IMG/VR virus record: IMGVR_UViG_3300017781_000165
Span: 1 to 22,175 of that record
DNA: 22,175 nt
Direction: 5' to 3' (one strand)
From: a virus
Shown: one piece after another, positions 1 to 5,886 of the stretch
Layout: every line of letters begins with the position of its first letter
Position numbering within the stretch: position 1 is the first letter of the stretch
Position numbers and translations under genes: made by a program
The notes under the pieces: model-generated
Told to the model about the DNA's origin: nothing
What the model saw: only the letters and a program-made list of their open reading frames with translations
Database searches by the model: none

Positions 1-242
1 AGAGCAACTCCTGACCATTGTTCTTTGTTCGCAGTACCGTTTGAAGTGTTAGACGCTTCATCAATTAATTGACGAGCTTGGTTTTCTAAAAGAACAGCCA
101 TACCAGATTTATCATATTCCTGGTTGATGCCTTCAAGAAGACCAGTCTTTTCCCACTTACTAACTAGACCACGAGTTTGCGCTAATTGGTTTGCATGTGC
201 ATTACCAGCGCCGTCTAATAAGTTTGAAATGTTGTTTGACAT
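1..242 (-). CDS. gp23: Major capsid protein gp23, N-terminal part (cut by window edge)
   Basis: Only the first 80 codons lie in the window; the gene continues past base 1. The ATG is at 240-242, with AGGAG eight bases upstream. The translated N-terminus has the T4-type capsid pattern: a helical propeptide with KWEKTGLLEG (residues 30-39), MAVLLENQARQLIDE (48-62), then a Ser/Asn/Thr-rich stretch and EQWSGVA (74-80), which in gp23 relatives leads into the conserved start of the mature chain. T4 gp23 is cleaved after Glu65 by protease gp21 at an (I/L)-x-E site. L-I-D-E at 59-62 is the matching site here, so the mature subunit probably begins at Ala63. It follows scaffold gp22 by 23 bp, as in T4. 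The identification is firm although partial. Confidence 0.93.
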   Translation of the reverse strand, partial: MSNNISNLLDGAGNAHANQLAQTRGLVSKWEKTGLLEGINQEYDKSGMAVLLENQARQLIDEASNTSNGTANKEQWSGVA

Positions 243-265
243 TTTTTAATCTCCTAATTTTTAAA

Positions 266-1198
266 TTATAGCAATCCTGCTAATTTTTTCATTCTACTTG
301 AAAATTGATTAGATTCAACAATCACTTCCTTTGCAGGAGCAGTTGATTTAGTTGGTCTAGATGCAATTCCCTCTTTAATTGTCGTTTTCTTGCTAGCACC
401 TGCAGTTAAAGATTCAGCTAAAGTAGAATAAACTAATTTAACTTCTCTAGTACTTTGAGCTCTATCAAGAGTTTCGATGATTTTCATCTTTTGTCCTTCA
501 GTTAAGTTGTGAGACTTGAATAATTTGTTTGAGAACAATAATTTAGCGTTTAATAAATTAACTTCATTTATTGTAGCTTTTAATGAACGAATAGTAGAAT
601 AAGCTTCTTCAAGTTCTTCTTCTTTCTTTTCCATTTCGTCATTCTCATTAACTTCTTCGTCTTCATCTTCTTCTGTTAAAGATTTGATGATTTCATCTAA
701 GTCGATGTCTTCTTCCATGTCTTCAGTTTCTTCCATGTCTTCATCTTCTTTGTAAGCCATTTCAGTTTTTTCTTCGTCTTCGTCTTCTTCAAGTTCTCTG
801 ATAATTTCATCAAGATCTAAGTCTTCATCTTCTTCCATATCAGCCATTTCTTCTGGATCTTCGTCATGCTCACCTTCAGTAAGTTTGTCAACAACCTTTA
901 AGTTGTTATCTTCAGTTCCAGGAGCAGCGGATGTAGTTTCAGTTTCAGCTTTTTCTTCGTCATTACCGTCAACTTGATCTACCTTGTTGTCACCTTTACC
1001 TAATCCAGATGAATCAGTTTGTTCTTCTAATTCGTCTTCATCATTATCCTCAGCTTCTTCTTCTATCTTTTTAGATAGCATAGATTGAAGTTTTGGGGTA
1101 AAAGCTTCTTCAAGGGCTAGCTTTGCATTTGCAATTGCAGTTTCTCTAACAGCTTTTGCGTCAGCGATAGCTTCCTTAAGCAATTTGCTTTCAGCCAT
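266..1198 (-). CDS. gp22: Prohead core scaffold protein gp22
   Basis: A 310-aa, strongly acidic protein placed immediately before gp23, the T4 position of the main scaffold protein. It is assembled inside the prohead and removed by gp21 proteolysis. The N-terminus (MAESKLLKEAIADAKAV) and the basic C-terminal end (FSSRMKKLAGLL) are typical of gp22 of marine T4-like phages. Residues 45-185 are almost all Glu/Asp. Within them a segment is duplicated: 121-143 and 161-182 both read MEED..DLDEII, followed by a Leu and EDEDEE. Residues 186-235 look like a coiled coil. The ATG at 1198 has AAGGAG upstream. The gene has a leader of about 150 bases downstream of a terminator (1347-1371), so it probably starts its own transcript together with gp23. 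Candidate gp21 sites (L-x-E) occur, for example LTE near residues 232-234. Confidence 0.9.
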   Translation of the reverse strand: MAESKLLKEAIADAKAVRETAIANAKLALEEAFTPKLQSMLSKKIEEEAEDNDEDELEEQTDSSGLGKGDNKVDQVDGNDEEKAETETTSAAPGTEDNNLKVVDKLTEGEHDEDPEEMADMEEDEDLDLDEIIRELEEDEDEEKTEMAYKEDEDMEETEDMEEDIDLDEIIKSLTEEDEDEEVNENDEMEKKEEELEEAYSTIRSLKATINEVNLLNAKLLFSNKLFKSHNLTEGQKMKIIETLDRAQSTREVKLVYSTLAESLTAGASKKTTIKEGIASRPTKSTAPAKEVIVESNQFSSRMKKLAGLL

Positions 1199-1229
1199 AA
1201 TTTTTCTCCTTAATATTTTAATTTGGAAA

Positions 1230-1249
1230 TAAGGTTATTTTGAACCTTA
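1230..1249 (-). other. Hairpin in the gp22 leader
   Basis: A perfect 7-bp inverted repeat (TAAGGTT / AACCTTA) with a 6-base loop, about 32 bases upstream of the gp22 ATG. Flanking AATTT and AAATT could extend it across an internal loop. No T-run follows, so it is not an intrinsic terminator. It could stabilise the gp22-gp23 mRNA or affect its translation; that role is inferred. Confidence 0.35.
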
Positions 1250-1316
1250 ATAGAAATTTAATTTTGATCTGTTACTTCCATATAGAGATGGGGTATTTTT
1301 AGATCGTTTTACTGAT

Positions 1317-1324
1317 ATAAATAT
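1317..1324. promoter_or_regulatory. Conserved intergenic octamer, copy A (ATAAATAT)
   Basis: Lies 118 bases upstream of the gp22 start and just beyond the terminator that ends the bS21 unit. Read on the plus strand, 1316-1323 is TATAAATA, the T4 late-promoter box, but this points away from gp22. In the direction of the genes it reads ATATTTAT. A promoter here would suit the need for a new gp22-gp23 transcript. Confidence 0.4.
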
Positions 1325-1346
1325 ATACAAATATACAAAAAGTAAA

Positions 1347-1371
1347 AAAGGGAACAAAAAATGTTCCCTTT
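1347..1371 (-). terminator. Intrinsic terminator after the bS21 gene
   Basis: On the minus strand a 10-bp perfect stem (AAAGGGAACA / TGTTCCCTTT) with a 5-base loop is followed by TTTACTTTTT. It lies 29 bases beyond the bS21 stop codon and upstream of gp22, and so separates the two transcription units. Confidence 0.85.
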
Positions 1372-1399
1372 AAATAATATTTTAGTGATTTTAAGCTTT

Positions 1400-1759
1400 T
1401 TAGCTAGCTTTTCCATCAATAATTGCTGTCCAGCAATGTCCTTTGTCATGTCTTTCTGATTTTCTGTCTAAAGTCCATTGCCAGCGTTTGGCTTCGTCAA
1501 GCTCTCTCCTTCTTCTCATTGATGGTTTTTCATAATAACGGTTATTTCTAAGCGTCATCATTGTATCATCATCTTTTAGTTGTCTCTTTAAATATTTTAA
1601 AGCTTTTTCTAAAGTTCCTGGAGCTTCATCTGGTACTTTTACTGCTAGTCCATGACCGGGGACATAAAAGTCCTCTCTCCTATGACGTTTGCCCTTAAAG
1701 GGTCTTTTTTTAAAACCGTCTCTATTTTGATTACGGTTGTTTTTAAAGTTTTTTTGCAT
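1400..1759 (-). CDS. rpsU: Ribosomal protein bS21 homologue with N- and C-terminal extensions
   Basis: A 119-aa basic protein. Residues 38-92 match bS21: a short strand (LAVKVPDEAP), a helix (EKALKYLKRQLKDD), then LRNNRYYEKPSMRRRRELDE, which contains the bS21 signature (Y/F)-E-K-P-S followed by a basic helix. bS21 is a small-subunit protein at the mRNA exit/anti-Shine-Dalgarno region and takes part in initiation. Phage-encoded bS21 is known from viral genomes and metagenomes. Here the core is flanked by an Asn/Lys/Arg-rich N-terminal tail (1-35) and a C-terminal extension with Trp residues (93-119), both beyond the usual bacterial length of about 70 aa. No clear Shine-Dalgarno sequence precedes the ATG at 1759. 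The gene sits alone between two intrinsic terminators, amid head genes, so it appears to be an independent transcription unit. Confidence 0.88.
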   Translation of the reverse strand: MQKNFKNNRNQNRDGFKKRPFKGKRHRREDFYVPGHGLAVKVPDEAPGTLEKALKYLKRQLKDDDTMMTLRNNRYYEKPSMRRRRELDEAKRWQWTLDRKSERHDKGHCWTAIIDGKAS

Positions 1760-1773
1760 AAATTTGTTTTTAG

Positions 1774-1785
1774 TTAAACGTTTAA
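1774..1785. promoter_or_regulatory. 12-bp perfect palindrome upstream of bS21 gene
   Basis: TTAAACGTTTAA is self-complementary and lies 15-26 bases upstream of the bS21 start codon, inside a 95-bp gap. Its position would suit an operator or a small mRNA hairpin near the initiation site. No protein that binds it can be named. Confidence 0.3.
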
Positions 1786-1801
1786 TTACTTTAATATAAA
1801 C

Positions 1802-1831
1802 AAAAAAAATGACATATAAAAATATATGCCA
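1802..1831 (-). terminator. Intrinsic terminator after the 346-aa protein gene
   Basis: On the minus strand a 9-bp stem (TGGCATATA / TATATGTCA, with one G-U pair) and a 4-base loop are followed by eight T. It ends the gp20-gp21 group of genes 24 bases beyond the stop codon at 1855 and isolates the bS21 gene from it. Confidence 0.8.
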
Positions 1832-1854
1832 CTTAATTTCACTTTTATTATTTT

Positions 1855-2895
1855 TTATCTAAGATCGATATAGTCTTTGCTTGTGTCTACCTTGTTAAGA
1901 TCTGCCTTTAATGTTTTGAATTTTGATTGTATACCTCTTGCATATTTAAGCATTTCTTTTTGATAGTACTTTTCTTCACTCCAAGAGGCTTTATCTCCAG
2001 CCTTTAACTTAGCTGCTTTATCTCTGTCTGCACCTTTTACTGCACTATTTTCTGCTCTTAAGTAATACTCAAAATCTTGTAGTATATCTCTATATGCTCG
2101 CTGTACTTTAGTAGCAGAATCGTTCCAACCAGAAGAAACCTTTTTCTTCTTTAACATGGCTAACTGCTTGTCAACAGTAGATTTATACATTTTAGTAACT
2201 GCATCTACCATTTTAATTATTTGGTCTCCTGGACTAGAATTTGCTAATCTATCTCTTAGTATTGTTTCATATCTGCTTCTGTTTTGTTGAGCAACCGTTT
2301 TTGCGTCAATAAGTGCAGTTGCTCCTGCCTTAGCTGCCGCTCTACTTGCCTTTAAGTCTTTAGAATCTCCTATTTTAGTAAGGTCAATAGTAATTACTTC
2401 ATCTGCAACCTCTGCAAACCTCTTATAGTTATGTAATTGGTCTAGATTATCACCCATTGCAGAGCCAGTATTACGACCTTTAGATTTTTCACCAGTAGCA
2501 GAATATGTTGTCTTACCAGTACTTCTGTCGTATCTGTCTCTACTAACGTGAATTTTTTCTTTTCCTCTAGTTACACCAATAAGTCCTGGTCTAATTGTAA
2601 GGTCATATGAATAGCCACTTTTTGCAAATGGATTTTTTTTATCTTTATTCACAAAAAAGAAGTTTACTTTTTTAGGATCTGGTCCTTTACCAAAAGCTTC
2701 TTCTGGAGCGTTTGCCCAATCTACACTATATGTTTTAGCAAATGCTTGAAAGAATTTTGCGTCTGTGCCTTTTAATTTGCCGTATAGTTTACTGGCCGTT
2801 TTAGATTGAAACTTTTCAGTTATTATACCTGCTTTTTCTGCCAGTACTGAAGCTATAGCTTCTTTTACTAATTTTCTGAACTGAGATTTTTTCAT
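1855..2895 (-). CDS. Unrecognised 346-aa protein with capsid-targeting-like N-terminus
   Basis: I do not recognise a catalytic family. The first 20 residues (MKKSQFRKLVKEAIASVLAE) form an amphipathic helix ending in L-A-E. This is the pattern of T4 capsid-targeting peptides, cut by gp21 after (I/L)-x-E. The body (about 22-170) is rich in Lys/Gly/Tyr with a possible beta-rich section (SGYSYDLTIRPGLIGV, near 92-107). The C-terminal part (about 180-346) is mostly helical and basic, with a likely coiled coil. Starts at ATG 2895 with AGGGA upstream, ten bases after the preceding stop codon, and ends at an intrinsic terminator. Position among head genes plus the N-terminus suggest an internal head protein packaged with DNA; an additional core protein is the alternative. 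Function is unknown. Confidence 0.8.
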   Translation of the reverse strand: MKKSQFRKLVKEAIASVLAEKAGIITEKFQSKTASKLYGKLKGTDAKFFQAFAKTYSVDWANAPEEAFGKGPDPKKVNFFFVNKDKKNPFAKSGYSYDLTIRPGLIGVTRGKEKIHVSRDRYDRSTGKTTYSATGEKSKGRNTGSAMGDNLDQLHNYKRFAEVADEVITIDLTKIGDSKDLKASRAAAKAGATALIDAKTVAQQNRSRYETILRDRLANSSPGDQIIKMVDAVTKMYKSTVDKQLAMLKKKKVSSGWNDSATKVQRAYRDILQDFEYYLRAENSAVKGADRDKAAKLKAGDKASWSEEKYYQKEMLKYARGIQSKFKTLKADLNKVDTSKDYIDLR

Positions 2896-2904
2896 TGTAT
2901 TTCC

Positions 2905-3378
2905 CTATTGTTTTTTAACTGCTTTAGAAACTGCTTTTCGTCTGTTTAAAAGATAATCGTCTGTCTTGTCTTTATCGCCATCGTTATCAATATCACCATC
3001 TTCTTTTCCAACTGGATCAAGTTTTTCACCTAATTCATAATATCTTCCAAGTTTAGACCCTAGATCTTCATATAATGATTCAAGCCTTTGCTGTAGTGAA
3101 GCCATTTCTAGAGCTGTTTTTTCAAATAATTGGGATGCATTATTTATTTCTTTAACATCTTTTTTAACAGTAACGCCATCAAACCAATTATCTGTTTCAG
3201 AAACAATATAATTTCCTGCACTAGCAGATAATTTTTTAATTGATTCTACAACCTCTTTTAAGTTGCCTTCTCTATATATATTTTTTCCAAAGTCGTTGAA
3301 TTTAGAAACTGCTTCTAAAAATACAGCTTTTTGCTTTGGACGTAATTTACTTTCTGATAATATCTTTTTTAATTTCAT
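2905..3378 (-). CDS. Head-region protein with an EF-hand-type calcium loop
   Basis: A 157-aa protein. The N-terminus MKLKKILSE ends in L-S-E, a candidate gp21 site. The centre (about 30-120) is helical and probably coiled coil. Near the C-terminus, residues 129-140 ([12 protein letters not shown]) are a complete EF-hand/dockerin-type loop: Asp at loop positions 1, 3, 5, 7, 9 and 12 and Gly at position 6. A basic helix with YLLNRRKAV follows. Such 'DxDxDG ... YLxxRRKA' tails recur in hypothetical proteins of marine T4-like phages. The gene starts three bases after the preceding gene's stop codon (GAGG upstream), so it belongs to the gp21 operon. A calcium-stabilised core or internal protein is plausible; no enzyme activity is suggested. 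Confidence 0.8.
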   Translation of the reverse strand: MKLKKILSESKLRPKQKAVFLEAVSKFNDFGKNIYREGNLKEVVESIKKLSASAGNYIVSETDNWFDGVTVKKDVKEINNASQLFEKTALEMASLQQRLESLYEDLGSKLGRYYELGEKLDPVGKEDGDIDNDGDKDKTDDYLLNRRKAVSKAVKKQ

Positions 3379-3381
3379 AGT

Positions 3382-3663
3382 TTACCTCTTTAATACGAAT
3401 ATAGTTGTATCAGCGTCATCTGCGGTTGCTCGCATTACTCCGATTTCATGTATAACACCTGCTGACAGATGTTCTATTCTCATGCTTCCGCCTCTTGCAA
3501 GATCAATTGATCCATTTTGAGCTCCGGCTGATGATGCAGATATCATGATTGCAGCTGCACCTACATTAGAACCAGAACTAAAGTCTCTGTTTCCATTACT
3601 TACGGCTACTACTTCATTATATTTTCCAAATGGTCCGTATTTATCTAATTGAGTTGTTTTCAT
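3382..3663 (-). CDS. Small 93-aa protein following the prohead protease
   Basis: I chose ATG 3661-3663, which overlaps the gp21 stop codon as TAATG and has GGAGG upstream, over an ATG 21 bases further upstream that lies inside gp21 and has no ribosome site. The 93-residue product begins MKTTQLDKYGPFGKYNEVV and is rich in Ala, Ser and Gly (SSGSNVGAAAIMISASSAGA). It ends in alternating hydrophobic stretches (VIHEIGVMRA, TTIFVLKR) that would suit a small beta-barrel. No signal peptide or membrane segment is seen. I do not recognise a family. Translational coupling to gp21 suggests a role in head building or in the virion. Confidence 0.75.
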   Translation of the reverse strand: MKTTQLDKYGPFGKYNEVVAVSNGNRDFSSGSNVGAAAIMISASSAGAQNGSIDLARGGSMRIEHLSAGVIHEIGVMRATADDADTTIFVLKR

Positions 3664-4337
3664 TAATGTCCTCCACAGCCACAAGAATTCTTTTTACTGG
3701 GAGTTGGTATTTCACATTTACCAGTTATTTCACAAAGAATATCTGAAACTAAGTTATTTATTTTTGTATATTTATTTTTAATAGTAGACTTTGCGCCAGC
3801 TGATTCATTCATTGCTGAAGGTTTCATAAATGCGCCGTGAGTTGATGGATTAGAAACAAAGTCCCAACATATTAACTCAAAGTCGTCTTTTACTTGTACA
3901 GATCCCGGGTCTTCGCGCAATTCTTCTACACTTCCCAAGCCTCTACTGCTAATACCAAGTTTTATACCACTTCTAAGTAGTTCTTTAAGTATATTTCCGG
4001 CTGGAGTTCCAAGTACTTCTACTTTTCCCATGACGTCATCACCATTCCACCAAACTTCTAATACGTTATGTGAAACATTTTGTAAATTTACAACAGATGA
4101 TTCTGGATGGTCTAATTCTCCAAGGGCTCTTTTTTCTGATATTTGAACCTTTTTGTAATTTGCAACTTCTCGCATTAATATTTCTTTTGGATATACTCTA
4201 CCGTTTTGATTTTTTGACTCGGCTCTTTGTAGACAACCTGTTACTATTACTCTACCATTATTTTTTGATTCTGATTCATTTATCATTTGAGGAGATACTT
4301 CAAACGATGTATAATCAATAAGTAGTGACTTAGACAT
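3663..4337 (-). CDS. gp21: Prohead core serine protease gp21
   Basis: A 224-aa protein of the T4 gp21 protease family, which matures the prohead by cutting scaffold, internal and capsid proteins after (I/L)-x-E. The catalytic His is in GELDHPESSVVNLQNVSH (His77) and the nucleophile Ser is in KLGISSRGLGSV (Ser130 or Ser131). NGRVYPKEIL (45-54) is another family motif. It lies between core genes and gp22/gp23, as in T4. The C-terminal tail has an L-C-E site (201-203), a likely self-cleavage point, and ends in the Cys/Gly-rich CGCGGH. The ATG lies within an 8-bp overlap with the preceding small gene and has GGAG upstream. Confidence 0.93.
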   Translation of the reverse strand: MSKSLLIDYTSFEVSPQMINESESKNNGRVIVTGCLQRAESKNQNGRVYPKEILMREVANYKKVQISEKRALGELDHPESSVVNLQNVSHNVLEVWWNGDDVMGKVEVLGTPAGNILKELLRSGIKLGISSRGLGSVEELREDPGSVQVKDDFELICWDFVSNPSTHGAFMKPSAMNESAGAKSTIKNKYTKINNLVSDILCEITGKCEIPTPSKKNSCGCGGH

Positions 4338-4518
4338 TTTTTACTCCACTATTAATATATGCTGCATATGTATTAGTATTATGTGATAGTTCAGAGTACA
4401 TTTTAGTTTGCTTATGCATTGGCAATTCCCATCCTTTAACCTCTTTGCCTTCGTGTATAAAAGTTTTATTTTTTATATTATTTCTAAATTGTTGCCATGT
4501 AATTTGGTTTTTATACAT
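4330..4518 (-). CDS. Small 62-aa protein preceding gp21
   Basis: A 62-residue polar protein (start MYKNQITWQQFRNNIKNK) with Trp and Tyr residues and no membrane segment. It starts three bases after the preceding stop codon and overlaps gp21 by 8 bp (ATGTCTAA), so it is translated as part of the head operon. T4 has the small core genes 67 and 68 between 20 and 21. This gene has an equivalent position, but no sequence similarity to those is evident by eye. The ribosome site is weak (GCGGGA). A small prohead core component is the best guess. Confidence 0.7.
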   Translation of the reverse strand: MYKNQITWQQFRNNIKNKTFIHEGKEVKGWELPMHKQTKMYSELSHNTNTYAAYINSGVKNV

Positions 4519-4521
4519 AAG

Positions 4522-4980
4522 TTATCCCGCAATTTCTCTTAGTTTTTTAGATACTTTAAATAATCTTTCAGCTATTTTATTTATTCTTGGACCAGTAGAT
4601 TTCCAATATTTATCACTAGTTATTCCATCTTCACTTTTTAGCTTTGAAGTTCTATTAATTATTCTTTCTATTTGAAAAAGTCGTTTATTTATTTCTTTAA
4701 TAGCCCCATTTACTTTCTGCTTAGAATTTTTACCGTCATCTTTTTTAAATGAAGGGTAATTTTGATCGTACATTTCTTTTACAACAGTATATCCTGTGCT
4801 AGTAGTAGCTATTTTATCTTTTCTTTTTTTATCACTTTTACCAGTGAATGCATATGGTGTTTGATAGCCTGGAACCGAAGAAGTTGTAGATACTTCTTCT
4901 ATTTCTTCTTCTACCTCATTGCATCCATCTTCGCAAAGTATTTCATCAATTATTTCTTTTAATTTTTTACTAATTGACAC
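4522..4980 (-). CDS. Probable prohead core / internal protein (152 aa)
   Basis: Begins with GTG (4980) inside an 11-bp overlap with the preceding gene, with GAGGAG at good spacing; this frame gives MSISKKLKEIIDEILCE. The N-terminal helix ends in L-C-E, a candidate gp21 cleavage site. An acidic stretch follows (EVEEEIEEV), then VPGYQTPYAFTGKSDKKRKD (37-56), a segment I associate with head-core proteins of marine T4-like phages. The C-terminal half (85-150) is basic and helical, with INKRLFQIERIINRTSKL likely coiled coil. Its position between portal and protease suits a scaffold/core role comparable to T4 gp67/gp68, by position rather than proven homology. Confidence 0.75.
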   Translation of the reverse strand: MSISKKLKEIIDEILCEDGCNEVEEEIEEVSTTSSVPGYQTPYAFTGKSDKKRKDKIATTSTGYTVVKEMYDQNYPSFKKDDGKNSKQKVNGAIKEINKRLFQIERIINRTSKLKSEDGITSDKYWKSTGPRINKIAERLFKVSKKLREIAG

Positions 4981-5827
4981 GGCCCAACTCCTCTAATAGC
5001 TCATACACATTCATCATAGTTATTAAATAAGATTCATTAACTAAGTTAGACTTTTCAATTCTTTGTAGTTGATTTGATACTTCTTTTAATTTTATGGATG
5101 TTATCTTATCATCTATTTTATTTGCAAAACCTTTGATTTTTTCTACTGAAGATTTTGCTTCTTTGTTGATGTGCTCAACAAGTTTAGCATTTTGACCACT
5201 AATATATTTTTTAAGTAATAATTTTTGGCTTTCGTTTAGTTTTTTTCCGTATGTTTTATTAAATTTTTCTAAAAGTACTCTGTAGCTTAAAAGCCTCATA
5301 GACTTGTCTTGCTTAGAGTATTCTTTTAATACTTTATCTTGTGTTGATTTAGGAGATTTTGAAATTGAATTTTCAACTATAGTTTCCCTACACGTTAATA
5401 ATGACTTTGGATCACTTACGGTTTTAGAAGAAATGGTTTCAAACAAATTATAAATTGAAGCGTTTAGTTTATAGTTGTTTATTTTTGTTTTAAAAAAATT
5501 TTCTAATTGATATTTTTTTCCAATTTCTTTTATTAAGTTATATTTTTGCCTTTTTAAAACAGTAGAAGAAATTTTTGATCTTTCTTTTAATACTAAATCT
5601 AAAAATTTTTCAGCTTTTGCTGGAATATTAAATTTTTCTTTATTTAAAGAATTATACAAATCTAACTCTTTTTTTAATGTTGTTTTTTTACCAAAATATT
5701 CTTTTACAATTGTTAAAGCAGGAGATTTTTCTACCCCATTAAGAGTATCTGTAGTTATTTGCCTAACTAGTAGTTCAAACAATACACCTGTATTCTTTAT
5801 TTTTGAATGTTTCAATTTTCTTCCCAC
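4970..5827 (-). CDS. Lysine-rich helical protein downstream of portal, probable core protein
   Basis: A 285-aa protein with very high Lys content and almost wholly helical character. It starts at GTG 5827, with AAGGAG seven bases upstream. The N-terminus GRKLKHSKIKNTGVLFELLV includes a hydrophobic helix (GVLFELLVRQITTDTLNG). The middle carries amphipathic helices with LKERSKISSTVLKRQKYNL (about 80-98), and the C-terminal end is YLITMMNVYELLEELGRVN. No catalytic motif is visible. It follows the portal gene by about 60 bp, where T4 has core genes. I infer a prohead core or portal-associated scaffold component. No family can be named with certainty. Confidence 0.75.
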   Translation of the reverse strand: MGRKLKHSKIKNTGVLFELLVRQITTDTLNGVEKSPALTIVKEYFGKKTTLKKELDLYNSLNKEKFNIPAKAEKFLDLVLKERSKISSTVLKRQKYNLIKEIGKKYQLENFFKTKINNYKLNASIYNLFETISSKTVSDPKSLLTCRETIVENSISKSPKSTQDKVLKEYSKQDKSMRLLSYRVLLEKFNKTYGKKLNESQKLLLKKYISGQNAKLVEHINKEAKSSVEKIKGFANKIDDKITSIKLKEVSNQLQRIEKSNLVNESYLITMMNVYELLEELGRVN

Positions 5828-5865
5828 AAAAAGTCTCCTTTTTCAGTACATACTTATATTCATAT

Positions 5866-5873
5866 ATAAATAT
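5866..5873. promoter_or_regulatory. Conserved intergenic octamer, copy B (ATAAATAT)
   Basis: In the 59-bp gap between portal and the next gene, 38 bases upstream of the GTG start. Plus-strand 5865-5872 is TATAAATA. On the minus strand, 5858-5851 reads TATAAGTA, one base from the T4 late box and facing the genes, which could be the actual promoter. Confidence 0.4.
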
Positions 5874-5886
5874 ATTAAAATTTCTG

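Noticed and set aside
1855-2895. ADP-ribosyltransferase (Alt-like) assignment for the 346-aa protein
   Set aside because: Its capsid-targeting-like N-terminus prompted the idea, but no R-S-E catalytic arrangement could be identified.
3664-3684. Upstream ATG giving a 100-aa form of the 93-aa protein
   Set aside because: It lies inside gp21 with no ribosome site. The ATG at 3663 has GGAGG and the TAATG coupling seen elsewhere in the window.
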